A DNA stretch of 64,000 nt from Pseudomonas sp. Root562. Lineage in GTDB: Bacteria; Pseudomonadota; Gammaproteobacteria; Pseudomonadales; Pseudomonadaceae. How positions within the stretch are numbered: position 1 is the stretch's first letter; every line of letters begins with the position of its first letter. Positions 51,156 to 60,328 of this stretch are shown here, in pieces. The notes beneath the pieces were generated by a model. That model searched no databases. It was given only the letters and a program-made list of their open reading frames with translations, and was not told the DNA's origin. The translations under genes and the position numbers were made by a program. Location of the stretch: contig NZ_LMGK01000020.1 in the NCBI RefSeq assembly GCF_001427125.1, positions 251,263 to 315,262 on the forward strand, given 5' to 3'.

Positions 51156-52019
51156 TCAGGCGAACTCTTCGCGCAACATCGCCACAAACGCCTCACGCGC
51201 CGGGTGCACCCCGGCGTTTTCATGCCAATAAAACAGGTTTTCAATGGCCGTCAGTTCAGCAAACTCATAGCCCACGCAACCCGCGCCCTTGGCGTATTGA
51301 TCGAACACGCCCTTGGGCACCAATGCCACGCCTGCCCCGGCACTCACACAGCCGACGATTGCGCCGTAACTGGCCAGACTGACAATCGGCAACGCCATGC
51401 CCTGGCGCAACAACCAATGCTCCAGCGCCGCTCGGTACGGACAACCTTGAGGCCACATGAACACGGTCTTGTCCTGCAGATCCGCCATGTCGTGCACCGG
51501 CCCAAGCGACGTCGAGGCGATCAGCAACAGGTCTTCGCGGTACATTGGCGTACGCTTGAGATGCGAGCGCTCGACATCCACCGCGACGATTGCGCCGTCA
51601 AGTCGATGGCTCAACGTGTCATCGAGCAACTGCCCCCAACTGCCCGTGGTCAATTCCAATGCTACCGCTGGATAGCGCTTGTGAAACTTGGCCAGCAAGC
51701 GCGGCAAGCGTCCGGTAGCGGAAGACTCGATGGCGCCAATGCGCAATGGCCCGGACGGCTCAGCCATCGGGTCCACCGCACGCTTGGCTTCAGCGGTCAG
51801 GGCCAGAATCCTCGAGGCGTAGGCCAGAAAGGTCTGGCCAGACGGGCTGATCCGCAAACCACGCCCTTCACGCAGAAACAGCGCCACACCCAACTCCGCT
51901 TCCAGCGACTTGATGCGCGCCGTGATATTCGACGGCACGCAATGCAACAGCTCGGCGGCACGGGCAATACTGCCAACCTCGGCCACGGTCTTGAACATGC
52001 GAATCTGCGCCAGCTCCAT
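51156..52019 (-). CDS. LysR-family transcriptional regulator
   Basis: 287 aa. N-terminal winged helix (AELLHCVPSNITARIKSLEA) and a periplasmic-binding-protein-like effector domain. This branch usually controls the divergent transporter, here an EamA-family exporter 96 bases away. Effector unknown. Confidence 0.85.
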   Translation of the reverse strand: MELAQIRMFKTVAEVGSIARAAELLHCVPSNITARIKSLEAELGVALFLREGRGLRISPSGQTFLAYASRILALTAEAKRAVDPMAEPSGPLRIGAIESSATGRLPRLLAKFHKRYPAVALELTTGSWGQLLDDTLSHRLDGAIVAVDVERSHLKRTPMYREDLLLIASTSLGPVHDMADLQDKTVFMWPQGCPYRAALEHWLLRQGMALPIVSLASYGAIVGCVSAGAGVALVPKGVFDQYAKGAGCVGYEFAELTAIENLFYWHENAGVHPAREAFVAMLREEFA

Positions 52020-52114
52020 ACATCACCCAAAGTGAATAGATAGCGCAGTATAAGTCAGTTGTGATGAACGATAAGGATTCCGATACTCGGCGCATATTCC
52101 ACCGGTGCCCGACC

Positions 52115-53014
52115 ATGAATCCTCTGACCCCCTCCCCCCTGAAAATCATCCTGACCATGCTGTTCGTTGTCGCCTGCTGGGGATACTCCCCGAGCGGCAT
52201 CCACATCGGATTGCTGGCCTACGACCCTGTGCATCTGGCGTTGCTGCGCTTTCTGATCGCTTCAGTGTTCATGGCCGCGGTCGCGCTGTTGCGCGGCATT
52301 CATCTGCCGAGACTCCGAGATCTGCCACTGCTGTTCGGGCTGGGTTTGTTTGCGGTGAGCCTGCATCACGTGGCGATCAATTTGGGCCAACAGGGCGTCA
52401 GCGCCGGCGCATCGAGTGTGCTGGCACAGACGACGCCGCTGTTCAGCACCTTGCTGGCGCGCTTCGTATTCAAGGATCGGGTTAGCGTCTGGCGCTGGGG
52501 GTGCGTCGTCCTCGGATTGGTCGGTGTGATGATTGTCGTGGCAGGTGATCACGGCTTCGGCAGCATCGACGCCCATGGCTTGTTGATTCTGCTCTCGGCA
52601 TTGTCGTGGAGTGTCTACTTCGCGATGCAAAAGCATCACACCGGGCGTTACGACGGCCTGACGCTGGTTTGCTACACGGTCTGGTCCGGTACTGCGCTGC
52701 TGTTGGTGTTCCTGCCGGGGCTGGCGGATCAGGTGATGAATGCGCCGCTGCGGGTACAGTTCGCGGTGTTTGCCCTGGGGATTTTTCCGAGTGCGCTGGC
52801 GTATCTGGCATGGGCCTACGTGCTGGCGCACGTGGATCTGAGCCGGGCAACGATGACCCTGTATCTGGTGCCGCCGATGGCGATGTTGATCGCTTCTTTT
52901 ACCCTCGGTGAAAGGCCGACGCTGATGGTTGGAGTGGGTGCGGTGGTGGTGTTGATCAGTGTGTTGGCGTTAAACCTGGAGCGGCGCCCAATGCCTCGGG
53001 CGGCGAGCGCCTGA
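52115..53014 (+). CDS. EamA/DMT-family exporter
   Basis: 299 aa with ten membrane helices in two EamA repeats. Helix 1 contains VVACWGYSPSGIHIG; the second repeat begins near LLILLSALSWSVYFAMQKHH. It probably exports an amino acid or related metabolite. The ATG at 52115 is preferred over 52061, which would add a polar leader; neither has a strong ribosome site. Divergent from the LysR gene that probably controls it. Confidence 0.85.
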   Translation: MNPLTPSPLKIILTMLFVVACWGYSPSGIHIGLLAYDPVHLALLRFLIASVFMAAVALLRGIHLPRLRDLPLLFGLGLFAVSLHHVAINLGQQGVSAGASSVLAQTTPLFSTLLARFVFKDRVSVWRWGCVVLGLVGVMIVVAGDHGFGSIDAHGLLILLSALSWSVYFAMQKHHTGRYDGLTLVCYTVWSGTALLLVFLPGLADQVMNAPLRVQFAVFALGIFPSALAYLAWAYVLAHVDLSRATMTLYLVPPMAMLIASFTLGERPTLMVGVGAVVVLISVLALNLERRPMPRAASA

Positions 53015-53044
53015 TCATGAAGACAGGTTGAAAAATTGGGCCTC

Positions 53045-53108
53045 TTCGCGGGCAAGCCTCGCTCCTACGGATCAATTCGATACCGTAGGAGCGAGGCTTG
53101 CCCGCGAA
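53045..53108. repeat. REPIN: inverted pair of REP sequences
   Basis: Perfect 26-base arms (TTCGCGGGCAAGCCTCGCTC... and complement) with a 12-base loop between the convergent EamA and GntR genes. A different REP sequence class from those at 43431 and 46215. Confidence 0.9.
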
Positions 53109-53134
53109 CGGCGATAACGCAATATCAGCAACCA

Positions 53135-53845
53135 TCAACTGGGTGAAAACCGGTCCCGGCTGTTGGTCAAATGCAACCACATTGCCGCCCGTGCCGCATC
53201 CGGGTCCTGGCGCTTGATGGCGTTGAGAATCGCCTCGTGCTCAAGATTGGCCAACTGTCCAAGTTTGCTCAAGTCCACGGCGCCACGCTCGGCTGCGTTG
53301 ACCCGGGTTCGCGGGATCATCGCGCTGCCCAGGTGCTGCATGATTTCACTGAAACACACGTTGCCGGTGGCTTCGGCAATCAGTAGATGAAAGCGTCGGT
53401 CGGCCTCGACGCAACTGTCATTGTTGGCCAGCAGGTTCTGGTAATCGTCGAGCGCTTCGCGCATCTGCGTCAGTTGCTGATCGGTTCGACGCGTCGCCGC
53501 CAGCGCTGCTGCCTGGGTTTCCAGGCCCATGCGCAACTCGAGGATGCTGCGCACTCCCAGCGCGGTATCCACGTTCAGCCGCAACCCCTGCTCCGGCGCC
53601 CGCTCCAGTACAAACGTGCCGATGCCGTGACGGGTTTCCACCAACCCTGAAGCCTGCAACTTCGAGATCGCCTCGCGCACCACCGTACGACTGACACCAT
53701 GCTCCTGAACGATCGAGTTCTCCGACGGCAGCTTGTCACCGGGCAGCATTTGCCCGAGCAGGATGCTCTGGGTCAGCTTGGCCACCAGGTCGTGGGCCAG
53801 GTTGTGGCTGCGCTTGCGGGCAGGTGCATCGAGATCTTCTTGCAT
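53135..53845 (-). CDS. FadR-subfamily GntR regulator of the glucarate locus
   Basis: 236 aa. The N-terminal winged helix is of GntR type (GDKLPSENSIVQEHGVSRTV). The C-terminal FCD helical bundle has the metal/ligand residues in LRMGLETQAA, ADRRFHLLIAEATGN and LEHEAILNAI. It is divergent from the glucarate transporter and gudD and probably represses them until sugar acid binds. A matching operator lies at 53931-53941. Confidence 0.85.
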   Translation of the reverse strand: MQEDLDAPARKRSHNLAHDLVAKLTQSILLGQMLPGDKLPSENSIVQEHGVSRTVVREAISKLQASGLVETRHGIGTFVLERAPEQGLRLNVDTALGVRSILELRMGLETQAAALAATRRTDQQLTQMREALDDYQNLLANNDSCVEADRRFHLLIAEATGNVCFSEIMQHLGSAMIPRTRVNAAERGAVDLSKLGQLANLEHEAILNAIKRQDPDAARAAMWLHLTNSRDRFSPS

Positions 53846-53930
53846 GGGCGCGTCCGAATGACATGGCTATCGAATCGTAGCACCGAGCGTTGCGGGAATC
53901 GTCAGAAAAATCGCACCAACTTGTATGACA

Positions 53931-54063
53931 ACACTCAACAAATCCTGAATCCACCAACAAAATTACGCCTAACCTGACCTCGAATCCTTCATCAAATATC
54001 CAACTGGCAGCGGTTTTTATTGGGCAAAACGGGTTGCAAGGCAAAAAAATGTAGTTGTATGAT
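53931..54063 (+). promoter_or_regulatory. GntR operator and promoter of the glucarate operon
   Basis: TTGTATGACAA at 53931-53941 fits the FadR-subfamily consensus TNGTNNNACNA exactly. A sigma-70-like promoter follows: TTGCAA (54034-54039), an 18-base spacer and TATGAT (54058-54063). The -10 lies inside a second TTGTATGA half-site (54055-54062), so regulator binding there would block RNA polymerase. Confidence 0.6.
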
Positions 54064-54124
54064 GTCTATCAACAACGCAACACCGTCACACCCCGCATAA
54101 AAATAACGAGTGGGAGAAAACACA

Positions 54125-55471
54125 GTGAATACATCCATCTCCGGGATGAACGACGACGCCAATTGCGTGCTGAAGTCCGCCATCTCCAAAGTCAAACGCC
54201 ACGTTTTGCCGCTGTTCGTCATCATGTTCATCGTCAATTACATTGACCGAGTGAACATCGGCTTTGTCCGCGCCCACATGGAACACGACCTGGGCATCGG
54301 CGCTGCCGCCTACGGGCTTGGGGCCGGGCTGTTCTTCATCGGCTACGCACTGTTCGAAGTGCCGTCCAATATCCTTCTGCAAAAAGTCGGCGCACGAATC
54401 TGGCTGACCCGCATCATGTTGACCTGGGGCCTGGTCGCCGCGGGCATGGCGTTCATCCAGAATGAAACCCACTTCTACATACTGCGATTTCTGTTGGGCG
54501 TGGCCGAAGCCGGATTCTTTCCCGGGGTGATCTACTACTTCACCCGCTGGTTGCCCGGCGTGGAACGCGGAAAGGCAATTGCGATTTTCCTCAGCGGCTC
54601 GGCGATTGCCTCGCTGATCTCCGGCCCGTTGTCCGGATTGCTCCTGCAAATCAGTGGCCTGGGCATGCATGGCTGGCAATGGATGTACTTCATCGAGGGC
54701 ATGTTCTCGGTGGGTTTGTGCGCCTTTGTCTGGTTCTGGCTGGACTCCAAACCCCACGACGCCAAATGGCTGACCCGCGACGAACAGGACGCGCTGGTAA
54801 AAGCCATCGACGATGAACAACTGGCCCGCGAAGCCGCGACGCCGGTCAAGCCGTCGCTGGGCAAACTGCTCAAGGACCGGCAGATCATCCTGTTCTGTGT
54901 GATTTATTTCTTCATCCAGCTGACCATCTATGCCGCGACCTTCTGGCTGCCGAGCATCATCAAGAAAATGGGCGACCTCAGTGACTTCCAGGTCGGGATG
55001 TTCAATTCGATTCCATGGCTGCTGTCGATCATCGGCATGTACGCCTTCGCTTCGTTGTCAGCCAAATGGAAGCACCAGCAAGCCTGGGTCGCGACCGCGT
55101 TGCTGATCGCCGCCGCGGGCATGTTCATGTCCACCACCGGCGGGCCGATCTTCGCGTTCGTGGCGATCTGCTTTGCCGCGCTGGGTTTCAAATCGGCGTC
55201 GTCGCTGTTCTGGCCGATTCCCCAGGCCTATCTGGATGCGCGCATCGCTGCGGGCGTCATCGCGCTGATCAACTCGGTGGGCAATCTCGGCGGCTTCGTC
55301 GCGCCAACCACTTTTGGCCTGCTCGAAGAGCGCACCGGTTCGATCCAGGGCGGGCTGTACGGCCTGGCCGCCACCTCGATCATCGCCGCAATCATCGTCT
55401 TCGCTGCACGCAACAAACCCAAATCCGCGCCCGCCACCGCATCGGCTGAAGCCGCGCCACGTCACGCTTGA
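54125..55471 (+). CDS. MFS sugar-acid transporter (glucarate/galactarate type)
   Basis: 448 aa, anion:cation symporter branch of the MFS (GudP/GarP/ExuT-like), twelve helices. It shows FIVNYIDRVNIGFV in helix 1, the family segment AGFFPGVIYYFTRW in helix 4 and EVPSNILLQKVGARIWL. It probably imports glucarate or galactarate with protons. It starts at GTG 54125 with GGAG eight bases upstream. It is 12 bases before gudD in one operon. Confidence 0.87.
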   Translation: MNTSISGMNDDANCVLKSAISKVKRHVLPLFVIMFIVNYIDRVNIGFVRAHMEHDLGIGAAAYGLGAGLFFIGYALFEVPSNILLQKVGARIWLTRIMLTWGLVAAGMAFIQNETHFYILRFLLGVAEAGFFPGVIYYFTRWLPGVERGKAIAIFLSGSAIASLISGPLSGLLLQISGLGMHGWQWMYFIEGMFSVGLCAFVWFWLDSKPHDAKWLTRDEQDALVKAIDDEQLAREAATPVKPSLGKLLKDRQIILFCVIYFFIQLTIYAATFWLPSIIKKMGDLSDFQVGMFNSIPWLLSIIGMYAFASLSAKWKHQQAWVATALLIAAAGMFMSTTGGPIFAFVAICFAALGFKSASSLFWPIPQAYLDARIAAGVIALINSVGNLGGFVAPTTFGLLEERTGSIQGGLYGLAATSIIAAIIVFAARNKPKSAPATASAEAAPRHA

Positions 55472-55483
55472 AAGGATAAGAAA

Positions 55484-56827
55484 ATGAGCGAGCAAAACAC
55501 TGCCAAAGCACCGATCATCACCAGCATGCAGATCGTTCCCGTGGCCGGACATGACGGCATGCTGCTCAACCTGAGCGGCGCCCACGGCCCGTTTTTCACC
55601 CGCAACATTGTCATCCTCAAGGACAACGCCGGCCACACCGGTGTCGGTGAAGTGCCGGGCGGCGAGCGCATTCGCCAAACCCTCGAAGACGCCCGCAGCC
55701 TGGTGGTCGGCAGTCCGATCGGCACGTATCAGAAGATCCTCAATCAAGTGCGCCAAACCTTCGCCGACCGCGATGCCGGTGGCCGCGGCTTGCAGACGTT
55801 CGACCTGCGCATCACCATTCACGCCGTCACCGGCCTCGAAGCCGCGCTGCTCGACTTGCTCGGCCAGCACCTCGATGTGCCAGTCGCCGCGCTGCTCGGT
55901 GAAGGCCAGCAGCGTGATGAAGTGAAGATGCTCGGTTATCTGTTTTACGTCGGTGATCGCAATGAAACCGACCTCGCCTACCGCAGTGAACCAGAGGCCG
56001 ACAACGACTGGTTCCGCGTGCGTCACGAGAAAGCCATGAGCGCCGACGCGGTGGTGCGCCTGGCTGAAGCGGCCCATGCCAAATATGGCTTCAAGGACTT
56101 CAAGCTCAAGGGCGGCGTGCTCAGTGGCGACGCCGAGATCGAAGCCGTCACTGCACTGGCTGAGCGTTTTCCCGATGCACGTATCACCCTCGATCCGAAT
56201 GGCGCCTGGTCCTTGAAGGAAGCGATCCGGTTGTGCCGTGATCAGCACGACGTTCTGGCCTACGCCGAAGACCCGTGCGGGGCGGAAAACGGTTACTCGG
56301 GCCGCGAAGTCATGGCCGAATTCCGCCGCGCCACGGGGCTGAAAACCGCGACCAACATGATCGCCACCGACTGGCGGGAAATGGGTCATGCGATCCAGCT
56401 GCAATCGGTCGACATTCCGCTGGCCGATCCGCATTTCTGGACCATGCAGGGTTCAGTCCGCGTCGCCCAGATGTGCCACGAATGGGGCCTGACCTGGGGT
56501 TCGCACTCCAACAACCACTTCGACATCTCCCTGGCGATGTTCACCCACGTCGCGGCCGCCGCACCGGGTGAGATCACCGCCATCGACACCCACTGGATCT
56601 GGCAGGACGGCCAGCGCCTGACCAAGGCGCCGTTGCAGATTGTCGACGGTTGCGTACAGGTGCCGAAGAAACCGGGGCTGGGGGTCGAACTGGACATGGA
56701 CCAAGTTGCCAAAGCCCATGAACTGTACAAAGGCATGGGACTGGGCGCGCGGGATGACAGCGTGGCGATGCAGTTTTTGATTCCGGGATGGACGTTCGAC
56801 AACAAGCGGCCGTGCCTGGTGCGTTGA
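55484..56827 (+). CDS. gudD: Glucarate dehydratase
   Basis: 447 aa enolase-superfamily enzyme converting D-glucarate (and L-idarate) to 5-keto-4-deoxyglucarate. The Lys-x-Lys base is in FKLKGG, and metal ligands lie around LDPNGAW and YAEDPCGAENGYSGREVMAEF. The catalytic His region is GSHSNNHFDIS. Length and sequence fit GudD. AAAGGATAAG precedes the ATG. The next enzymes of the pathway (kdgD or garL type) are not in the window. Confidence 0.92.
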   Translation: MSEQNTAKAPIITSMQIVPVAGHDGMLLNLSGAHGPFFTRNIVILKDNAGHTGVGEVPGGERIRQTLEDARSLVVGSPIGTYQKILNQVRQTFADRDAGGRGLQTFDLRITIHAVTGLEAALLDLLGQHLDVPVAALLGEGQQRDEVKMLGYLFYVGDRNETDLAYRSEPEADNDWFRVRHEKAMSADAVVRLAEAAHAKYGFKDFKLKGGVLSGDAEIEAVTALAERFPDARITLDPNGAWSLKEAIRLCRDQHDVLAYAEDPCGAENGYSGREVMAEFRRATGLKTATNMIATDWREMGHAIQLQSVDIPLADPHFWTMQGSVRVAQMCHEWGLTWGSHSNNHFDISLAMFTHVAAAAPGEITAIDTHWIWQDGQRLTKAPLQIVDGCVQVPKKPGLGVELDMDQVAKAHELYKGMGLGARDDSVAMQFLIPGWTFDNKRPCLVR

Positions 56828-56854
56828 GTCGACGGTAGCGCGCTCATTGGCAGT

Positions 56855-56887
56855 AAACCCGAGCTGCTGTTGGCAGCCCGGGTTTAA
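56855..56887 (+). terminator. Terminator of the glucarate operon
   Basis: Stem AAACCCGaGCTGC / GCAGCcCGGGTTT with a TGTTG loop, 27 bases after gudD. The trailing U-tract is poor, so moderate confidence. Confidence 0.6.
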
Positions 56888-56947
56888 TGAACGGGGTCTT
56901 CCCCCCTAGAATGGCGCACACCTGAATCAACAACGGACAACATCAAC

Positions 56948-58087
56948 ATGGATCGCTTGAAAACACTCGTGGTTTGCCTGGGGCTGCTGACCGCAGGCCA
57001 GTGTGTCGCACAGGACCCCATCGAATCGGTGGTAAACGCCGCTGTAAATCCGCTCATGCAAACCCAAGGCATTGCCGGCATGGCCGTGGCCGTCACCGCC
57101 AACGGCAAGCAGCACTTCTTCAACTACGGCGTGGCATCGAAGGAAACCGCCAAACCGGTCACCGAAAACACCCTGTTCGAGATCGGCTCGGTCAGCAAGA
57201 CCTACACCGCAACCCTCGCCGGCTACGCCCAGGCTCTCGGCAAGCTGTCGTTTTCCGACAAGGCCAGTCAGGTGCTTCCCGCCCTGCATGGCAGCGCGCT
57301 CGACAACATCAGCATGCTGCAACTGGGCACCTACAGCGCCGGAGGCCTGCCGCTGCAATTTCCTGCGCAATTCGATTCGGCCGACAAAATGCTCGGCTAT
57401 TACCAACAGTGGACACCCGCCTACGCCCCCGGTAGCCACCGACTGTATTCCAACCCCAGCATCGGCTTGTTCGGCTACCTGGCCGCACACAGCATGGGCC
57501 AGCCATTCGACCAACTGATGGAAAACACCCTGCTGCCGAAACTCGGCCTCAAGCACACCTTCCTCAAGGTGCCGCAGGAGCAAATGGGGTTGTATGCCCA
57601 GGGCTACAACAAGCAAGGCGAGCCTGTGCGCGTCACCCCGGGGGCGCTCGACTCCGAGGCCTATGGCGTGAAAACCAGTGCGGCGGACCTGCTCCGCTTT
57701 GTCGAAGCGAACATGCACCCGGCAACGCTGGAAAGGCCGTTACAGCAAGCCATTGCCCTGACGCACACCGGTTACTACAGCGTTGGCGACATGACCCAGG
57801 GGCTGGGGTGGGAGCTGTATCACTACCCGGTAACGCTGGATCGTTTGCTGGCCGGGAACTCGACGCCGATGGCCATGCAGGCGCATGAAGCTCAGTGGCT
57901 GTCCCCGCCGCAATCGCCGACTCAGGACTTGCTGATCAACAAAACCGGATCGACCGGTGGCTTCGGTGCTTATGTTGCGTTCGTGCCAGCGAAAGACATC
58001 GGCATCGTCATTCTGGCCAACAAGAACTATCCGATTGCAGAGCGGGTAAAGATTGCGCATCAGGTGTTGAGCGCTCTGAGTCGCTGA
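56948..58087 (+). CDS. ampC: Class C beta-lactamase
   Basis: 379 aa. Signal peptide to about residue 21 (CVA). Active-site motifs are complete: S81-V-S-K84, Y167-S-N169 and K332-T-G334. It is a periplasmic cephalosporinase of the Pseudomonas AmpC group. No ampR lies beside it, so any induction must come from elsewhere. A REP-type hairpin follows its stop. Confidence 0.92.
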   Translation: MDRLKTLVVCLGLLTAGQCVAQDPIESVVNAAVNPLMQTQGIAGMAVAVTANGKQHFFNYGVASKETAKPVTENTLFEIGSVSKTYTATLAGYAQALGKLSFSDKASQVLPALHGSALDNISMLQLGTYSAGGLPLQFPAQFDSADKMLGYYQQWTPAYAPGSHRLYSNPSIGLFGYLAAHSMGQPFDQLMENTLLPKLGLKHTFLKVPQEQMGLYAQGYNKQGEPVRVTPGALDSEAYGVKTSAADLLRFVEANMHPATLERPLQQAIALTHTGYYSVGDMTQGLGWELYHYPVTLDRLLAGNSTPMAMQAHEAQWLSPPQSPTQDLLINKTGSTGGFGAYVAFVPAKDIGIVILANKNYPIAERVKIAHQVLSALSR

Positions 58088-58100
58088 TAGAACAAAAAAT

Positions 58101-58168
58101 AAAAGATCGCAGCCTTCGCCAGCCCCTAAAACGAATCCTTTAGAGGCTGGCGAAGGCTGCGATCTTTT
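58101..58168. repeat. REP-type long hairpin between ampC and the DUF4174 gene
   Basis: Perfect 24-base arms AAAAGATCGCAGCCTTCGCC... (58101-58124) and complement (58145-58168), with an inner CCTAAA/TTTAG pairing. The outer A/T runs would let it act as a terminator both ways. Located between convergent genes. Confidence 0.88.
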
Positions 58169-58244
58169 TGTTGGGGGTTTAAACCTGCGCGGAGAACAAT
58201 CGCTCTAGCGGCCAGCAAACCTGCGTCGAGCTCTACAAGTCAGC

Positions 58245-58799
58245 TCAATCATCCGGCTGTTCTGGCGGTTTGGTCGGTTTCGCCGGTTTGGCGTTTTTCG
58301 CGGCTTTGGCGCCTTTGGCTGCGGGTTCGGTTTCAGCGACTGGGGTGGCCACTGTCGGCGGCGGGGTTTCTTTCTCGGCTGCCGGCAATTGGTCAACGGC
58401 GGCGAAAATCTCTTCGAGCTTGACCGTGTCCGCTTGTTCGAATTTCTTCTCGCCGTCCTTGCCGACCAGAATCACCTTGGTCTTGGCGCCGGCCCCCAGC
58501 TTCAGCGAGCGGATCAACGCTGCCGTGTCCTGAGGCCCCAGATCTTTGCCTTCGCGCTGGCCCATCAGGTTGAGCACGGTGTACAGCACCATGTTGCGAT
58601 CGGTGAATCCCTTGCGATTGGCCGGCTCGTCCAGCGACTTTTTCAGGCTGACCCATGTCGGATCAACCGTGCTCGGAGCGATGACGATCAGTGGCCTTGC
58701 CCTGCCCTTGTCCATGTCCAGCGGTGAGTCGCCATCGGCGGCGAACAGGGGGCTGGCGATCGCCAGCAGGGTAGCCAGGGTCAGTGACCTGATGAGCAT
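58245..58799 (-). CDS. Exported DUF4174-family protein
   Basis: 184 aa. Signal peptide (MLIRSLTLATLLAIASPLF, cleavage near AA), then a thioredoxin-like DUF4174 domain (RPLIVIAPSTVDPTW; DRNMVLYTVLNLMG; KVILVGKDGEKK). A disordered Ala/Lys/Pro tail follows (KGAKAAKNAKPAKPTKPP). The start at 58799 has AAGGAG six bases upstream; an ATG two codons earlier sits directly against it. Function unknown; periplasmic. Confidence 0.82.
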   Translation of the reverse strand: MLIRSLTLATLLAIASPLFAADGDSPLDMDKGRARPLIVIAPSTVDPTWVSLKKSLDEPANRKGFTDRNMVLYTVLNLMGQREGKDLGPQDTAALIRSLKLGAGAKTKVILVGKDGEKKFEQADTVKLEEIFAAVDQLPAAEKETPPPTVATPVAETEPAAKGAKAAKNAKPAKPTKPPEQPDD

Positions 58800-59246
58800 G
58801 CGCATCTCCTTTTGATATCCACGCTCTAATGATTGCGCATCGCGGCGTTCGTTCCGGGTGACGCTCCGCAAATGTATTTCGCCTTGCCCAAAGCTTAGGT
58901 CAGGGCAGTCATTGCGCAACAGGCTGGGGTCAAAGCAGCACATCCCCGTGCTGATTTTCTCCCGTGGCGGTAGCGCCGTCATTCCTCTCTGCTTGTTTAA
59001 ACGCGCGGGAATCGCAGCAAAGCATGCTTACTCTCCACTCGATCGCATATTGTATTTTGTCGATTCAATATGCGATTCTTCAGATAACAGAAGACTATTC
59101 AGTGAAGAATCAATCGTGACCTGATTGCTTTTTAACGCGCGAATACCTGTTTCATGAGCATTTTCCAGATGATTTGGAGGCTTCATCTCATTGACAGGTT
59201 TCATCACGCGACTTTGGTATTCAACGTACTGATAACAAGGAAAAAA
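58800..59246. other. Intergenic region with a perfect palindromic operator
   Basis: About 445 bases between divergent genes. It contains the 11-base-arm palindrome at 59042-59076 and must hold the promoter of the exported amidohydrolase gene. An 88-codon rightward frame (58858-59124) has no ribosome site or coding character and was not accepted. Confidence 0.5.
59042..59076. promoter_or_regulatory. Palindrome, candidate regulator-binding site
   Basis: ATCGCATATTG (59042-59052) and its exact complement CAATATGCGAT (59066-59076), 13 bases apart, in AT-rich DNA about 170 bases upstream of the amidohydrolase. Arm length and spacing suit a dimeric repressor or activator. No regulator gene is adjacent. 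Confidence 0.5.
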
Positions 59247-60200
59247 ATGAACAGTATGGAAATGAGTCGTCGCCGCTTTGTGAAAACCATGACGACACTT
59301 GCGGGTGCGGGTCTTGCAGGCACATTAACCTCATTTGCAAATGGTGAGGCGCATTATCCTTTTAGCGCGGGATCAAAATCACCGACGCTCAAGGTGCCTC
59401 CATTGGCATGCGACTGCCACCACCATATCTATGACAGAGCCTATCCCTACGTCGACAATCGAAACCTGCCAACAGCCAGTGTGGCGGATTATCTTAAACT
59501 GCGCTCACGACTACGGTTGACTCGCAGCGTCGCAATTCAGCCCTCTTCTTACGGTACGGATAACAGCTGCCTGGTGGCTGCTCTTTCCCTCCTGGGGCAC
59601 ACCTCGCGAGGCATTGCTGTCGTAGATGACAGGGTTGAGCTGGCGGAACTGAAAAGGTTGGACGCCGCCGGGGTACGTGGTTTGCGATTCAATTTGGGGG
59701 TGGCTAGCGTGACCACGCCCGAGATGATCAAACCATTGGCAAACCGGATTGCGGATCTAGGGTGGCATGTGGAGATTCACATGCGTGCTGATGAACTGCT
59801 GGGCATGAAAGATATCTTGGCCGACCTGCCCGTTCAGGTTGTCTTTGACCATTTTGGTCGAATCCCACATCCAGCCGGCATCGATCATCCCGCTTACAAA
59901 CTCATTGCAGACTTGGTGAGCCGAGACCGTGCCTGGGTCAAGATTTCCGGTGCGTATCAGGATTCAGTCCTGGGTGGGCCAGCCTATGAGGACGTCAAAT
60001 CTCTCGCTCAAACCATGATCGAGCTCGCTCCACATCGGGTGATTTGGGGAACCGACTGGCCACACCCCAGCCTGCAAACAAAACAACAGCCTATGCCTGA
60101 TGACGCCGGCATGATGGACCTGCTCAGCGTCTGGACTCGGACTAAGGATGATGTGGACAAAATCCTGGTTGAGAACCCGGCACGCCTGTACGGATTCTGA
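59247..60200 (+). CDS. Tat-exported amidohydrolase-2 family lactonase-like enzyme
   Basis: 317 aa from ATG 59247 (AAGGAAAAAA upstream). Residues 5-32 are a Tat signal: SRRRFVKTMTTLAGAGLAG. The domain is of the 2-pyrone-4,6-dicarboxylate lactonase/amidohydrolase-2 type: ACDCHHHIYDRAYPY (metal HxH), HMRAD, VFDHFGRIP and IWGTDWPHP with the C-terminal metal Asp. It probably hydrolyses a sugar or aromatic lactone in the periplasm. Export is unusual for this family. It is followed by an exported lactonase on the same strand (128 bases gap). Confidence 0.8.
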   Translation: MNSMEMSRRRFVKTMTTLAGAGLAGTLTSFANGEAHYPFSAGSKSPTLKVPPLACDCHHHIYDRAYPYVDNRNLPTASVADYLKLRSRLRLTRSVAIQPSSYGTDNSCLVAALSLLGHTSRGIAVVDDRVELAELKRLDAAGVRGLRFNLGVASVTTPEMIKPLANRIADLGWHVEIHMRADELLGMKDILADLPVQVVFDHFGRIPHPAGIDHPAYKLIADLVSRDRAWVKISGAYQDSVLGGPAYEDVKSLAQTMIELAPHRVIWGTDWPHPSLQTKQQPMPDDAGMMDLLSVWTRTKDDVDKILVENPARLYGF

Positions 60201-60328
60201 GTGCCATGGCATATCGCGGCTCATTGGGCCTAAGCGCCCCATCACTATCAGATCGTTGGGTTAGCCGCTTTCTTTGCTAACGGCGTTCCTCCCTCCCCGT
60301 AACCACACCACAAATCGCAGAAGTCACT

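Noticed and set aside
55058..56434. 458-codon leftward open frame
   Set aside because: Antisense to the MFS transporter and gudD, crossing both; composition of a shadow frame.
58858..59124. 88-codon rightward frame
   Set aside because: No ribosome site, mixed composition, and it crosses the palindromic operator.
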